Assembly: GCA_003117195.1 (NCBI GenBank)
Contig: BDSI01000155.1
Coordinates: 1-64,000, forward strand
Length of the DNA: 64,000 bases
Direction: 5' to 3'
From: Eudorina sp. 2006-703-Eu-15
Lineage: Eukaryota > Chlorophyta > Chlorophyceae > Chlamydomonadales > Volvocaceae
This document shows, piece after piece, positions 52,755 through 64,000 of the stretch (position 1 is the stretch's first letter; the number at the start of each line of letters is the position of its first letter). The notes beneath the pieces were generated by a model. The model was not told the origin of the DNA. It was given only the letters and a program-made list of their open reading frames with translations, and did not search any database. The position numbers and the translations under genes were made by a program.

Positions 52755-55700
52755 CTACCTGCGCTGCTGGTCCTTTGACAGGTGGCAGGTCTGCCAGGTG
52801 AGGTTGAGCTCGATGTAGCCGCGCTCCGCGTCCTCCAGCGACCAGGTCTCCTTGATCCGCCCGTTGCGGGCCACCTCCTCCACGTTGATCAGCACCTTCC
52901 CCACGATGGGGTCCTTGTCCTGTGGGGTGGGTAGTGAGGTCGTGTGGTGCAGGGAAACGGTGAGAAGGTCGTGTTTGTGTGTTTGGCGCGTGTGTGGTTA
53001 GTGAAGAAATTGTGCGTGTGTTTGCGAAGGGGGCGGAAGGAGGGGGCAGGGGCGAGGTCGGCGGTCAGGTGCCGGATGCCAGGTGCCGGTGGGCGGGGGT
53101 GGATAGCGGAAATCGGGAGGGGTTGCGGAGGAGGTCGGAGCTGGTTTATGATCCGCCTCCGCCTCCTCCGCCTCTTGCTCCATCCCCCACCATTCTCCTC
53201 CTCCGCCCACCTCCTCCTCTTCCTCCCGTCAGTTGGCCGGACGCCGGCCCCTCCCACGGGCACGCGCGCTGCTCGTCCGCCCGCTCACCCGCCCCCCCCG
53301 GCCCCCCCGCCTCACCTCCTTCTTCCTGAGCAGTGATCCCACCAAGTTGCCCAGCACCCCCGGCTTGTTGTGCACGTGGATGTGGAGCTCGGAGGAGCAG
53401 GGGATGAGCACAAAGTCAAACTTGTCGCCCCAGCGGGGGGAGGTCTCGTTCAGGATGGTGCTGCTGGTCTGGGGGGTGCGGGGGTGGGGTGGGGTGGGGG
53501 GCCGGGAGGAAGTGGCGGGGTGTGGGGGGGGCCGTGGGGGTTTGGGTTCAAGGTGTCGGCCCGGGTGGGGCGCGGCAGTTGTTGGCAATGGTGATGGTGC
53601 GTATTGAGTGCGTGGGGGAGAGGGCGGAAAGCGGTTTTGTCGCTGGGCGGCGGCGTGACAGTTCAGGGAAGTGCCCCACCAGGTAGGCACCAAGTGCACC
53701 AAGAGGGTGCTAGGGGAAGGGAGTCACACGCGGGCTTCCGTACCTCGGACCGGACCGACCCGCTGCCCAGGACTATGACCCACCTCACCTCACCTCACCT
53801 CACCTCACCTCACCTCACCTCACCTCACCTCACCTCACCTCACCTCACCTCACCTCACCTCACCTCACCTCACCTCACCTCACCTCACCTCACCTCACCT
53901 CACCTCACCTCACCTCACCTCACCTCACCTCACCTCACCTCACCTCACCTCACCTCACCTCACCTCACCTCACCTCACGACGACGACCCGCGCCCCTCCC
54001 CTCCCTCTCGTCCTTTCCTCCCCCGTACTACATGTACAGCAGTAATTCCTATGATCGTCCGAGCCTGCTCGTGAGGCGGTCATATCCCATCCGTGACTGG
54101 GGTCCAGGGGGGGGACCACCCAACCACCCAGCCACCTAACCAATCAACCACCCAGCCACCTATCCAACCATCCTGGAAAACCCCGATCCCCAACCCCTCA
54201 GCCGCACCCCGCGAGTCCCTCCCTCCCCTTCCCTCCCCTCCCCCCCCAGTGTGTACCCCAAACGCCACCCACCTGCACCTCGTCCTTCTCATCGTTGGTG
54301 ACGATCATCTTGACGTACGTGGCCAGGTCCTTGGCGCCCTCGGGGGCCAGGTCGATACAGCGGAGCAGCTGCACCGTCAACACACCCTGCAAGGGGGGGG
54401 GCGGGCGGGTGGGCGGAGGGGATTGAGGGCGACAGGGAGGGGGGCCCGGGTGGTTCAGATGTACGGCAGGTGTGGTTTCGGTGCAAGCGAGCGGAGCAGA
54501 GCCTCTGGGTGGGGTGGGGTGGGGTGAGGGGGCAACCGGGGGCCAGGGGAGGCACATGGCCGAAGGGGAGGGGGAGGGGGAGGACGGACGAGCTGAGCAG
54601 CGAGTCCAGATGTGCACCACCCGGGGCGGCGGTGGTGTCGATGCGTCCGCGGGGGCGGGCGCGTGTGCGCGTGTGCGCGTGTGCGCGTGTTGTCGAAGAA
54701 CGACCGGTCGGTGGCTGCCGCCTATCTGATCTGAAATTATCTGAATTGATCTGATCTGATGTAATCTGATCCGGGGAGACCGCAGCGACAGCAGTAACCG
54801 CAGCACAGCAAATCACACACCCGGCTGCCGTACAACTCACGTACGACAGCTTGGAGCTGGTTCCCCCGCTGCTGCCGTCCAACAGCGCCACGGTGCGACC
54901 GGGCGGCCCGGGGAACATGGAGAGGTAGGGGTTGCGGGTCTTGGACTTCTCCTCCTTCTCAAGGTTCACGTCGTCGTACTCGGGCTTGTTGAACCGGATG
55001 AACTCCACCTGCGAAGGGGCGGGCGGGCCGGGGGCCGGGGCCGGGGGCCGAGGGACATCCGTGCCGGGAGGTGGGGCATGGGTATCGCACATTGGTAGGC
55101 ATATTCAATTTGCGCTACTCGGGGGGCCCCAGGGGGCTCGGAGGCCGGAGGGAGGGCCGGGTTATGGACCGTCTACATTTCTTTTAATGTGCGGTTCCGT
55201 ACCCCGGCCATAAGAGTGTGGTCGTGGTGGTGGTGGTGGTGGTGGTGGGGGGGGGGTAAAGTACAATAAAGAAACCCTCACTCCCCCTCACAGCCCCCCC
55301 TTGCATCCCACCCACCCACCCACCCACCCACCCACCTTGAAGTGGATGAAGCCGATGATGTCCTTGTCCCTGTCCTTGGAGTCATCCGCGAAGCTCACCC
55401 CGCTGCGGTACCCCATGGAGGGCGACTGGGTCAACGTGCTGGACCGGCCCCCGCCCGCTAACTCGTTGTCAGACAGCGCGTTGGGTGTGGTGGGCTCCGC
55501 CGCCGCGGCCGGCCCCGCCTTCTTCTTCTTGCTCTTGAAGAGCCGGGAGATGATGGATGTCTTGGGCGGGGGGGTGGGGGGGCTGGCGGTCATGGAGGGA
55601 GGCGACTTGGCGCTGGCGGTCATGGACTTGGAGACCTGCAGGACACACCAGAGGTTAGGGGTGAGGGGTTAGGGTGAGGGTTAGGGGGGGAGGGGTTAGG

Positions 55701-58700
55701 GGGGAGGGTGAGGAGGTGAGGGGGAGGGGGGGAGGGGTAGAGGACATTGGAGGGGCAGGGGTATAGGAAATTGGAGGGGAGGGGGAGGGTATAGGAAATT
55801 GGAGGGGGGGAGGGAGAGGGGGAGGGGGAGAACGAGGGGACAGCGTGTGGAGGCGGCTGTGGAGGCTGGGGGAAGAGGAGGCGAGGGTAGTACGGTAGTA
55901 CAGCGGAATACGGCGAATGCGGCTGCCAGCACGGAGGGGCTGGCCGTCTGCAGGTGGAGGCAGGAACAGGTTGAGCCTTGAGAGGGGGGGAGTGGTGGGG
56001 CGAGGTGGGGGCCGGTTCGTCTGCATCACGTATGACTGGTTGTACTGCATCGCGGGGTGGTGGTGGCGTTTCTAGAGGGGTCAAGTGGGGCTGCAAGGGA
56101 GGGAGGGGTACAAGAAATTGGTAGGCAGGGAAGGAGGGGGGGTACCGTACAGGGAATGTGTAGATGGGTGAACTGCCAGACCCCAAGGGAAGGAGGGCGG
56201 GGGTTACACAACGAAGAGCGGGAGGTCAGGAGGGGGAGAGGGGAGCCAGGCGGCCCAGCGCGGGGCCGGAAGGCGCGGTGGGGTAGGGCGGGGGGAGGAG
56301 TACGGGGGTTTGTGGACCTTGTCAAAAGGGGGGGGGCCGGGGGGGGTTAGGGCCGCCGCCATGTTGCATCTCGGGGAGGGGAGGGGAGGGGAGGGGAGGG
56401 GGGGAGGCATGAGTGCGTGCGTGACGCTCCACGTCATCCACGCTCCGCGCGGTATGCCGTACGCCATACGCCGTACCTTCATGCTCTTCTTCTGCACCTT
56501 CCGCAGCGGCAGCGACATCTTGGCGCCGCTCTCAGAGTCCAGGAAGTCGGCCTTCTGCGCTCCGAGACCGGGGAAGGAGCCCGGAAGGGGGGGGGCCAGG
56601 GCAGGGGGGAATGTGTAGAGGGTCACTGCGGGGGTCGGAGTAGCGTCGGGGCCCTCCTCATATGACATGGTGACATGATGGGGTGCAGAAAGGAAACGCG
56701 GGTGAAGGGGGGTATAGGAAATTGGGAGACATAACGTATAGGGGGGGGGGTAGCGTATAGGGCTGGGAGGGGCGATAGGGCGTCCTCCCGTCGGGCGAGG
56801 AAGGAGGGGGTGGCCGTGCGCGGGCCGTAGGAATTGGGTAGACTGATTCCAGCTGGTCTGGGTGGGTTGGCGGGGTGGGGGATGGGGAGGACTTCAAAAT
56901 CGTCGAAGCCCCAGCCGCCCTTTCTTCCGCAGTCCGCCTACTCCCGTGTTCCCGGGCGCAGTCGGCGCCTCTGGCCCTCCCCCCCTCCCTCCCTCCCCCC
57001 CTCCCCCCCTCCCTCCCTCCCCCCCTCCCTCCCTCCCCCCTCCCCCCCTCCCGTTCTCCCCCCCCTCCCCCCCTCCCCCTCCCTTCCTCCCTTCAACCTA
57101 CCATTCCTACCTGCCCCGGCCTTGGCCCCCTCACCCCCCCAACCCCCCAATCCCTCCCTCACCAACCCCACCTCCCCCCCCACCCACCTGGAAGTCCGTG
57201 ACCTCCTTCCCGGTGGCCGGATCCACCCGGATCCCCACCACCTCCCCGAACGGCACCACCACCTCACTCAGCAGCGTGTCGTTCCAGCCCACATCGTCCT
57301 CGTACACGTAGATCCGCAGGCTGTCGTTCTCGAACGAGTCCACCTGGGGTGGGGGTGGGGGTGGCGGGGGGGAGGTGGGGCGAGGGGGGTGAGGATCAAG
57401 ACAACAAGGCAAAGCCCAGACACACCCAGCCCAGCCAGGGAGGGGCCCACGGCGGTGTTAAGGGAGAAAGGGGGAGAGTTGCAGCGGGGGCCGTGGCGGG
57501 CGGCGGGGAGGCGGCGGAGGGGGAAAGGGGGTGGGTTGGTGGGGGTTTCTGGCGATTTGGGCGAAGTGCACATGTGCAGACTGAGCGGGGGAGAGCCCCC
57601 GTGACGCAGCAGTACCGGGGGACTGGAGCCGGTGGGCCGGGTACGTGAGGCGGTCAAAGGAGGGCCCGGAGATTCGGGTGTGACCGGGTCCCTCCAGAGT
57701 CTGCTTTGTGTCGTTCCCCCCCCCCCCGGCACCCCCTCCCAGCAACAGCACACCACCCCCCCACTCCGGGTCACTCACGATGAGCGCAAACTCCTCATTG
57801 AAGGTGGGGCTGCGGGTGTTGTCGACGGTGCGGGTCTGCTTGAAGCGGCCCCGGCGCACCTCCAGCTTGCAGTACATGTCATCGCCGCCCTTGACGTTCT
57901 CCAGGTTGTAGATGGTCACCTGAAGTGGGGGCCGGGTAAGGAGGGGTAAAAAGGGGGAAAGGAGGGGATTTATAAAATTGGTAGACATAAGTATACCGCG
58001 CTGCCGCCAGAGCAAATATCCGATAGAGACTCGATTGTGCCAGGATCTCCAGCGAAGGGGAAAGGGGGGAAGGTTAGGGGGGTGGGACCAAGCGGGAAAC
58101 CGGTGGGGAGAGCCCGGGGGAGAGCCAGGTGCTGCGAGTGCCGGAGGGCAGGGCGGGGGGAGGCACACGCCCGCGCATATTCCGTGGTGACCGGGAGTTT
58201 ACACGCACCATGTACGGCACATGGCATGTACGGCACATGGCTCGTGTGACTCTGACGGACCGACTGACGCAGATGGGGGCCGCTGTGCGCAGTGGCGGCC
58301 GGGTCGCCAGCCCCCGGACCTCCGCCCTCTCCCCTCCACCCCCCCCGGCCCCTCCACACCCGGCGCCCACATCCGCCGACCGCGTCCCTACCCCGCGTCG
58401 TCCCTGCCCCCTTGGTCCGTAAAGACAGCGAAACACTGCCCCGCCCTCGATACCTGTTCTCGCTTGCCCTTCGCAGTACTCCTATCCCCCCCTCCCCAAG
58501 CACCTAACCCCTACCTTCCTCCCCATCCAGCCTCCGTATCCCCTGCCACAACCCCCCCCCGGCCACCTCCAGCCCCCCCCCCCGCGGCCCCCTCCCGGCC
58601 CACCTTGAGCGCCCCCACGGGCGGATCCGGCAGCCCGAACTTGGGCATGATGGGGAAGCACGCGGCGTTGGGCAGCACCAGGCCCAGCCCCGGAACCAGG

Positions 58701-59668
58701 GGCTTGTTCAGAATGGGCAGTGTAATCGGCTCCAGAACCACCTGGGGGTCGGACCACCACGTGACGGGCGGGGGGGAGGGGCCGGGGGCCCGGAAGGAGG
58801 GGGGGCCGAGATTGGTGTGGGGACGTTCCGGGGAGCGTGTCGAGGAAGAGGAGGTGGAGCAGGCGGGGGTGGGGGGTAAAGGAAATTGGTAGACATACTT
58901 ATACTGCGGGGGGGGGAGGGTGTCACGGCGAGTGGCACGGACACCAGTGACATACGGGGTGAGGGTCGCGGGGCGAGGGGGGTGGGGAGGTTAGTTGTGT
59001 AGAGTCAGGCGGTGCGAGGGGAGCAGACGCGCGTATGGCAGTGGCGGCCCACTGGCGAGGGAGGACGGAGGGCCGCGGGGCGGGGGGGATACATCGGCAC
59101 CACCCAGCCGCCACTACCCCAGCTCGGTCGAGGCCGCAAGGCCACAACCGCTCTCGCCCTTAGACTGCATCACCGTCTTGTCCCCCCGGCCCACCTCTCC
59201 CCCCTTCCCCCTCCCCCCCCACCTTGAGCGCGGCGTGTATGATCTGCGGCAGGAAGGGCAGCGCCATGATGTCCACCCCCTTGATGATCCGCAGTGAGAA
59301 GTCAACCACCGGCACCCGCAGCAGGGAGATGCTCACACCGCCCAGGCAGGGGAACTTCTCAACCAGGGGGCGCAGGATGACGCGGACGTCAGCCTGCGGG
59401 TGGGGTGGGGGGGCAAGGGGGCAGGGGGCAAGGTTTTCGCGATTTCGCTGTCTTTATTATTGACAGAGAGACCAGGGTGCAGTGGGAGCAAGGCGAGGTT
59501 TCACAAGAGAGGGCTCGTTCTCGCCTTACCATCCAGGGGCCCCAGGCTGGCAGGGCGTCACAGCCACGTAGGTGCACGGATACTTGTGAGGCGCATTCAC
59601 ACCCTTTGCACACCCCGACACATACACACACGCACCTGGACTCGGTCGGTCGGTCGGGTTCCTTTCCT

Positions 59669-59760
<92 letters not shown>

Positions 59761-62321
59761 CGCACACACCGAACCCTGCCGACTACTAGCGCTGTGCTGC
59801 AACGCCTGGCTTCCCGTGTTCTTGTCTTCAGGTCAGTACGATCGCATCCTTTGCACGGGCTGGGCCGGTCGTGCTGGGCACGATGTTTTGCTTGCGGCAT
59901 TGCACGCGCTGTGGTCGCACCCAACCCTCGCTTTGTTGCATCAAGATAGGGTGTAGGTTTACCCCCCCTACCCACCCCCACCCACCTTGAAGCTCAGATT
60001 GGCCAGCTGGAGAGGAACGATCAGCCGCAAGCGGCCGAACCGCAGAACGGCATGCACGTCGAACTGAACGCGGGGGCGATATAGGGGGGAGAGGAGGGGA
60101 GAGGAGGGGAGGTGGAAAGGGGGAGACGGGGAGGGGAATGCGTGGGACTGTGTGGCGGGCGGTGCGGTCCCATACAGAGGGGGGGACGGGCCGCGGGGCC
60201 ACCCTGACCCCTTCACCCCGTCAGTGCCGCCCGCGGGTGCGAGGGCCGGGGAGCCCTCTCCACCTCCTCCTCAGACCCACCCGGGGGGCATGCGGGTGCG
60301 GGTGCAGATGCAGCAGGTGCGGGTGCCGCCGGGGGCCCGCACCCCCTCCCAGACCCCCCCTTGTGCAACCGGCGGCTCATCGCCAGGCGGCCTCACCCAC
60401 CCCCCTCCCACCCAAGCAGTAGGGGGTTGGGATATGGGGGGTCCCTACTTAGAGAGCGCTCCGAGAGCCATCCGTCGTTACCCCACGGCGGGATCCATGC
60501 GGGATCCAGGCGGGATCCATGCGGGATCCATGCGGGATCCAGGCGGTCACAGTCGTCCCTCCCCCCCCGGGCTGGGCTCGGATCCCGCGACCGCGCCCCT
60601 CCTCGCCCCTCCTCGCCCCTCCTCGCCCCTCCTTCACCCCCTACACCCCCCGTGCGTCCCACCCTCCGCCCTCCCCTTTCCCCCTCTCCTACCCGGCCGC
60701 CCTCGCCACCTCAAGCCCTCCTCACCCAAACAGCTTCACGGGGTGTGGGGTTTGCTCCGCAACCCCCACCCCTCCCCTCGCCCTCCCCTCCCTCCCCCGC
60801 CCCCCCGCCCCCACCCACCACCATCTCGCTGCCCCAGATCAGCGACGTCTCCAGCAGCACCTCGTCGTCCGCTGTGGGCACCACCCTCATCCCCCCCAGC
60901 CGAGGTGCCACCTTGCCCACCGTGAACAGCTTATCCGCCAGGAAGGGATTGTGCTTCACATCCAACTTGCCGTGCCGCATGCTGTTGCCCCCCAGGAAGA
61001 TGTCCTCGATGAACGGGTACTGGGGGGGCGGGGCGGGGGGGGGGCCAGGGGGGGGCCGGGGCAAGGGGGGGCCGGCAGGGGGTTGGGTATAAGAAGGAAA
61101 GAAACACCCAACCCACAAACAAACCATTGAAACCAGTAGGGCGGAGATGGCTGTGTGCCCCGCCCATACCCCTCCCTCTTCCTCTTCCTCCTCCCCTCCA
61201 AAATCGCACACCCACACCCAGCCGCAGGCCCCTTCCCAGTTCCCATCCCGCCACACCCAAACCCTTTCCACCTTGTCAAAGACCTGCGCCTTGAGCTGCG
61301 GGTACAGCACTGTGTTGTACACGTCCCCCTGTATGACCAGATCGATGATGGCCTTGGTCAGGGTGGGCCACATGGTGGCCAGCAGCCGGTTGATCATGGA
61401 CACCTGTACGGTTGGGGGGAGGGGAGGGGGGGAGGGGTATAGGAAATTGGCCGGGGAGGGAGGGGGGTTATAGGAGGAAGTTGGGAGGAGGCAAATTGAA
61501 GCTCGGGGGGAGGGGGGAGGGAAGAGTGGGAAGTTGGTAGACATGTTCAAACTATGCTGCTGGGGAGGGGAGGGAGGAGGGGAGGGGGACATGTGCGCGC
61601 GGGGGAGGGAGGGAGGAGGGGAGCGGGACAGCAGCGGTCTGATGAGGGTGAGGGGTGGATGCGTTGAAACTGGGAAATGAAGATGGGCGCGTGGCAGAGA
61701 TGGCAGCGAGCCCAGGGCCCGTGTCCTCCACCCCGGTGGGGGGTGACCCAGGTCCGTGGATGTCGCAGCCCCCTCAGCAAGCTCCTCCACCCCCCTCCAC
61801 TTGCGCCAAGGGAACACCTCCCCCCTCCCCCCCTTGCAGACCCGTCCCGCCCTGTTTCGGTCTGGTTTGGGGTTTGGGGGGGTTGATGGCATCGGGTCAC
61901 CTCACCCGCTCATAATCTGGGTCTGTCACCCAGGGCTCCAGCAGCGGCAGCGCGTCTCGGTACATGGTCTGGACCAGCAGATTGGCGTCCGGAGCCGGGA
62001 CTCGGTGGTCGTTATCCACATCCTCGCGCAGCAGGCGATAGCTCGTGGGCTTGAGTAGGGTCGAATAGATGTAAGGACCCAGCTGCGCAGCGGAAAAAGG
62101 ATGCCGGTGTTTGACGATGCCGGTTCGACGAGCCGCACATCGGGCAACTCGGGCCACGCTCGGCAAGAAGCAAATCCGACAGCTTGCAAAGAAGATTTCA
62201 TACGATAGGCAACGGTCAGCAGCTGGGCAAAGCTGCCGTTGCTGGACTTTGGACGTACCGATAGGCCCGCCAGAGTGCCGATACCCGTCGCAATGCCCGC
62301 GCCAATAAATGGGAGGACCAT
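52755..62321 (-). CDS. Extended-synaptotagmin/tricalbin-like protein: TM anchor, SMP domain, two C2 domains (743 aa)
   Basis: Fifteen exons, minus strand: 62259-62321, 61906-62082, 61272-61403, 60822-61019, 59986-60063, 59223-59393, 58604-58741, 57779-57919, 57188-57343, 56477-56554, 55336-55635, 54841-55008, 54273-54386, 53316-53468 and 52755-52919. Every junction is phase 0. Residues 1-21 (MVLPFIGAGIATGIGTLAGL) form a membrane anchor. About 75-320 is an SMP lipid-transfer domain: INRLLATMWPTLTKAIIDLV, PRLGGMRVVPTADDEVLLET, FDVHAVLRFGRLRLIVPLQL, LRPLVEKFPCLGGVSISLLR, VPVVDFSLRIIKGVDIMALP. C2A (about 316-420) has GGDDMYCKLEVRRGRFKQTR and IYVYEDDVGWNDTLL with acidic Ca2+-loop residues. A basic Ser/Pro linker contains SRLFKSKKKKAG. 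C2B (about 600-740) has LTVQLLRCIDLAPEGAKDLA and lacks Asp in loop 3 (HVHNKPGVLGNLVG), so it is probably Ca2+-independent. Such proteins tether the ER to the plasma membrane and move lipids. Confidence 0.93.
53781..53975 (+). repeat. (CACCT)39 array = (AGGTG)39 on the transcribed strand
   Basis: 195 nt of perfect pentamers in the intron between exons 13 and 14 of the synaptotagmin-like gene. Each unit of the transcribed strand spells the 5' splice consensus AG|GTGAG. Confidence 0.98.
55091..55104 (+). repeat. Intronic motif A copy (synaptotagmin-like intron 11)
   Basis: ATTGGTAGGCATATTC on +. On the coding strand it precedes a C-rich tract and the 3' splice site before exon 12. Confidence 0.6.
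55761..55803 (+). repeat. Two tandem motif A arms
   Basis: TATAGGAAATTGG occurs twice, separated by a G-rich stretch, upstream (coding sense) of the exon 11 acceptor. Confidence 0.6.
56712..56731 (+). repeat. Intronic motif A copy
   Basis: TATAGGAAATTGGGAGACAT behind a G run. In coding sense it lies upstream of the exon 10 acceptor. Confidence 0.65.
57960..58045 (+). repeat. Full-length intronic element copy
   Basis: TATAAAATTGGTAGACATAA, then TATACCGCGCTGCCGCCAGA, AATATCCGATAGAGACTCGA and TTGTGCCAGG. The internal block GCAAATATCCGATAGAGACT is shared exactly with the APC4 copy at 26623-26704. Confidence 0.8.
58419..58433 (-). repeat. Intronic motif B copy
   Basis: TAAAGACAGCGAAAC on +. In coding sense it reads GTTTCGCTGTCTTTA after a G-rich run downstream of the exon 7 donor. 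Confidence 0.5.
58877..58900 (+). repeat. Intronic motif A copy
   Basis: TAAAGGAAATTGGTAGACAT, then TTATACTGCGG behind a G run, upstream (coding sense) of the exon 7 acceptor. Confidence 0.7.
59436..59463 (+). repeat. Intronic motif B copy
   Basis: TCGCGATTTCGCTGTCTTTA followed by TTATTGACAG. In coding sense it precedes a C-rich tract and the exon 6 acceptor. Confidence 0.6.
59670..59759 (+). repeat. (AC)45 dinucleotide microsatellite
   Basis: A perfect AC/GT run in intron 5 of the synaptotagmin-like gene. Confidence 0.98.
60488..60545 (+). repeat. Five-copy GCGGGATCCATG/AG minisatellite
   Basis: 11-12 bp units, each with a GGATCC core, in intron 4 of the synaptotagmin-like gene. Confidence 0.9.
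61438..61451 (+). repeat. Intronic motif A copy
   Basis: TATAGGAAATTGG about 35 nt from the exon 3 acceptor (coding-strand 3' side). Another arm, AAGTTGGTAGACATGTTC, sits at 61531. Confidence 0.65.
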
Positions 62322-64000
62322 TGTTGCTAAGAGCTTTTGTAAACGCTTCTAGCGACTCAGCTTAACGTTTAGCTGGTCGAGAGCTTTGGACAGTTACTGC
62401 CCTCTTGCCCTTTAACGACGCCAGGACATGTGCAGATTGTCCTTATGCCGAAAGTTGAACCACTTCAGCGTAGTCAATCGAAGTCAATGTCACTCCAGAC
62501 AATGTTAGACCCAAAACCGACGTACGGTACACATCGGTAAACGGGAACTCCAGAGTTTAAGGAAGCTGGGCACGCGCGGTATAATGCGACATAAAGGTAT
62601 TTTTCAACCTCATGGTTTACAAGTATGTTCTTCTGCATTGGCAAATACGGTCTGCTTCTTCTGGGCAAAATGAACCCGCGTAAGGACCCCTGCATGCGAT
62701 TGTAGATCAACAATTTTGTGTCTCGCATCACACGATAAACGAACACCTTGAGATCGCGTCCGCGGCAACCGTTACGCCGACCGCCGTACTGAAGGCCACC
62801 ACCTTCCAGTTCCCGCAATGTCACGGACTGAAAGCCCATGCAGAATGTCTGTCCTCACGTCTTGATGACATCAATGGCGTTTCCGCGTACCGGCATGTGA
62901 GGCACTCCTGCAGGCCGCAGCTGTACACTGGGCCAACGCAACCGCTCTCCCCGAGCCCCCCCCCCCGCCACTTCCCTGACCCACATCCTCGTCGATATCA
63001 GGTCTGCCGGCCCATCTCCCAGTGGCCGCCGCACCCGCAATTTACTCAGAGTCCCTTTCTTGCCCTCTCCGGCGCGGGCCCTGCGTGCTGCAATTCGGAC
63101 GTGAGGTACGGCCGCGTGCTCGGTGCGGTTTAACTGCTCCGAACTGCGAACTCGCTCACTGCGGGGCGCAGCGGCGCAGGCGGTGGCGACTGCCCGGGGG
63201 ACGCTCCTGGGCGGGGCCGACATAAGGCCTGCAGCGCCTGCGGTCTGCCGGGCAGCCGGGCCAGCCCAGCAGCCGGGCAGCCGGGCAAGGTTGCGGGGTA
63301 GGTCGGGTGAGGCTCCACCTCGCAGCATGGGCGACTGTGGGCCAGCAGCAGTGACACGGGGACGTTTCCCGTAGTGGAAGCTGCTCCACGTGCGTGCTGC
63401 AAGATGCTTTCGGGGAATACGGCATGCAGCCGCGTTGAGCTTTCGGCGGCCGCGGCCTGCAGCTTTAGAGCCGGTCGGTCGTGGCGACCAACCTTGCCTC
63501 ACGGAGCCTCACCGTCACGGCCTCGCAGCTGGGGCAGGCGCTGAGGGACGCGGGGGATCCACCCGGGCGGCCCCTGCCTTGCCCGTTACTTCGGTGCGCC
63601 TGTCCTGTACCCACTTCTCCGAAAGCAGTGCTCCTGCCGGGCTCGTACCACCGTCATCCAGCGGAATCTGCCACCCGAATCAACAAAGGTGTCAACTCCG
63701 CTGCTGATCAGATGGCAAACCACCGGATTTGGATCCCGGACCATCCATGGGCGGGGGGACAAACTGCCCTCTGACGGTGGGTCGAGGGTCGTTGTCCCGC
63801 GCACAGTCGGGCGCTCCGTGGCTTCTGTGTGTGTCTTCACTGCGACGCCCTACTGGGCTAGCGCGGTTGGTGACCCCCCGGCTGTGCGTGGAGTCGCATG
63901 ATTTGACTAGGGGCCACCGCCGGAGACGGGAGCCGGTCTTGGCCGTGGCGGCGGTCCGCCAATACGGGGCCACTTCCTCCTGGGCGGCCCTTATCCTTGG
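62322..64000. other. Upstream of the synaptotagmin-like gene; no supported gene
   Basis: The left part is AT-richer and holds the promoter of the minus-strand gene. A 121-codon minus frame (62474-62839) is open but resembles nothing I know and overlaps where that promoter and 5' UTR should be. The rightmost 500 nt are GC-rich, with weak resemblance near 63830 to the retroelement tail at 6940. No call is made. Confidence 0.4.

Noticed and set aside
53604..54074. + frame with a long Leu-Thr-Ser repeat
   Set aside because: Translation of the CACCT intronic array of the minus-strand synaptotagmin-like gene.
62474..62839. 121-codon minus-strand frame
   Set aside because: No recognisable family and it occupies the expected promoter and 5' UTR of the synaptotagmin-like gene; could be real but unsupported.
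62855..63502. 215-codon minus-strand Arg/Ala-rich frame
   Set aside because: Composition typical of antisense GC-rich DNA; no domain, no splice context.

Overview
The window looks like nuclear DNA of a volvocine green alga (Chlamydomonas/Volvox lineage). The evidence is the very GC-rich sequence, dense short exons with GT-AG introns full of microsatellites, Ala/Gly/Gln-rich insertions in conserved proteins, TGTAA-type polyadenylation signals, and the gene set. No prokaryotic operon, CRISPR array or rRNA/tRNA gene was seen. One assembly gap (Ns, 26768-27538) falls inside a gene.

Layout, left to right. 248-2354 (+): 3' part of a plastid-type alpha/beta hydrolase. 3405-6401 (+): six-exon divergent kinase-like protein. 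6500-7100 (+): decayed C-terminus of a non-LTR retrotransposon ORF2. 9376-10381 (-): small helical protein resembling C1orf109/AIRIM. 11286-14525 (-): NT-C2 (EEIG1/EHBP1-type) domain protein. 16561-22022 (-): complete non-phosphorylating GAPDH (GAPN), divergent from 22550-30346 (+): APC4 subunit of the anaphase-promoting complex. 31461-31913 (+): 78-aa single-TM protein, followed after 146 nt by 32060-32401 (+): mitochondrial ribosomal protein bS6m. 33314-35206 (-): DNAJC8-type spliceosomal J-protein. 35760-36802 and 38053-39469 (-): tandem pair of EBP-type sterol isomerases. 39763-45803 (+): IQ-motif protein with a degenerate WW domain, divergent from EBP copy 2. 48019-50412 (+): intronless BTB/POZ protein. 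52755-62321 (-): 15-exon extended-synaptotagmin/tricalbin-like SMP + C2 protein. The right end (62322-64000) has no supported gene.

The genes are unrelated housekeeping functions (sterol synthesis, NADPH supply, cell-cycle ubiquitination, splicing, mitochondrial translation, ER-plasma membrane contact), so this is ordinary euchromatin and not a functional cluster. The most unusual signal is in the introns. A short motif (TATAGGAAATTGGTAGACAT followed by a TGCGCTGCTGCCAGAGC-like body) recurs about 20 times in GAPN, APC4, IQ-gene and synaptotagmin introns, and I found it only in introns. It nearly always reads inward from a splice site behind a G-rich (5') or C-rich (3') tract, so at least one intron has terminal inverted repeats. 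A second motif follows the same rule. This is what introner-like, TIR-bearing intron-generating elements would look like. Exon models were built by hand from reading-frame continuity, splice consensus and family conservation. Phases close exactly for the complete genes unless stated.
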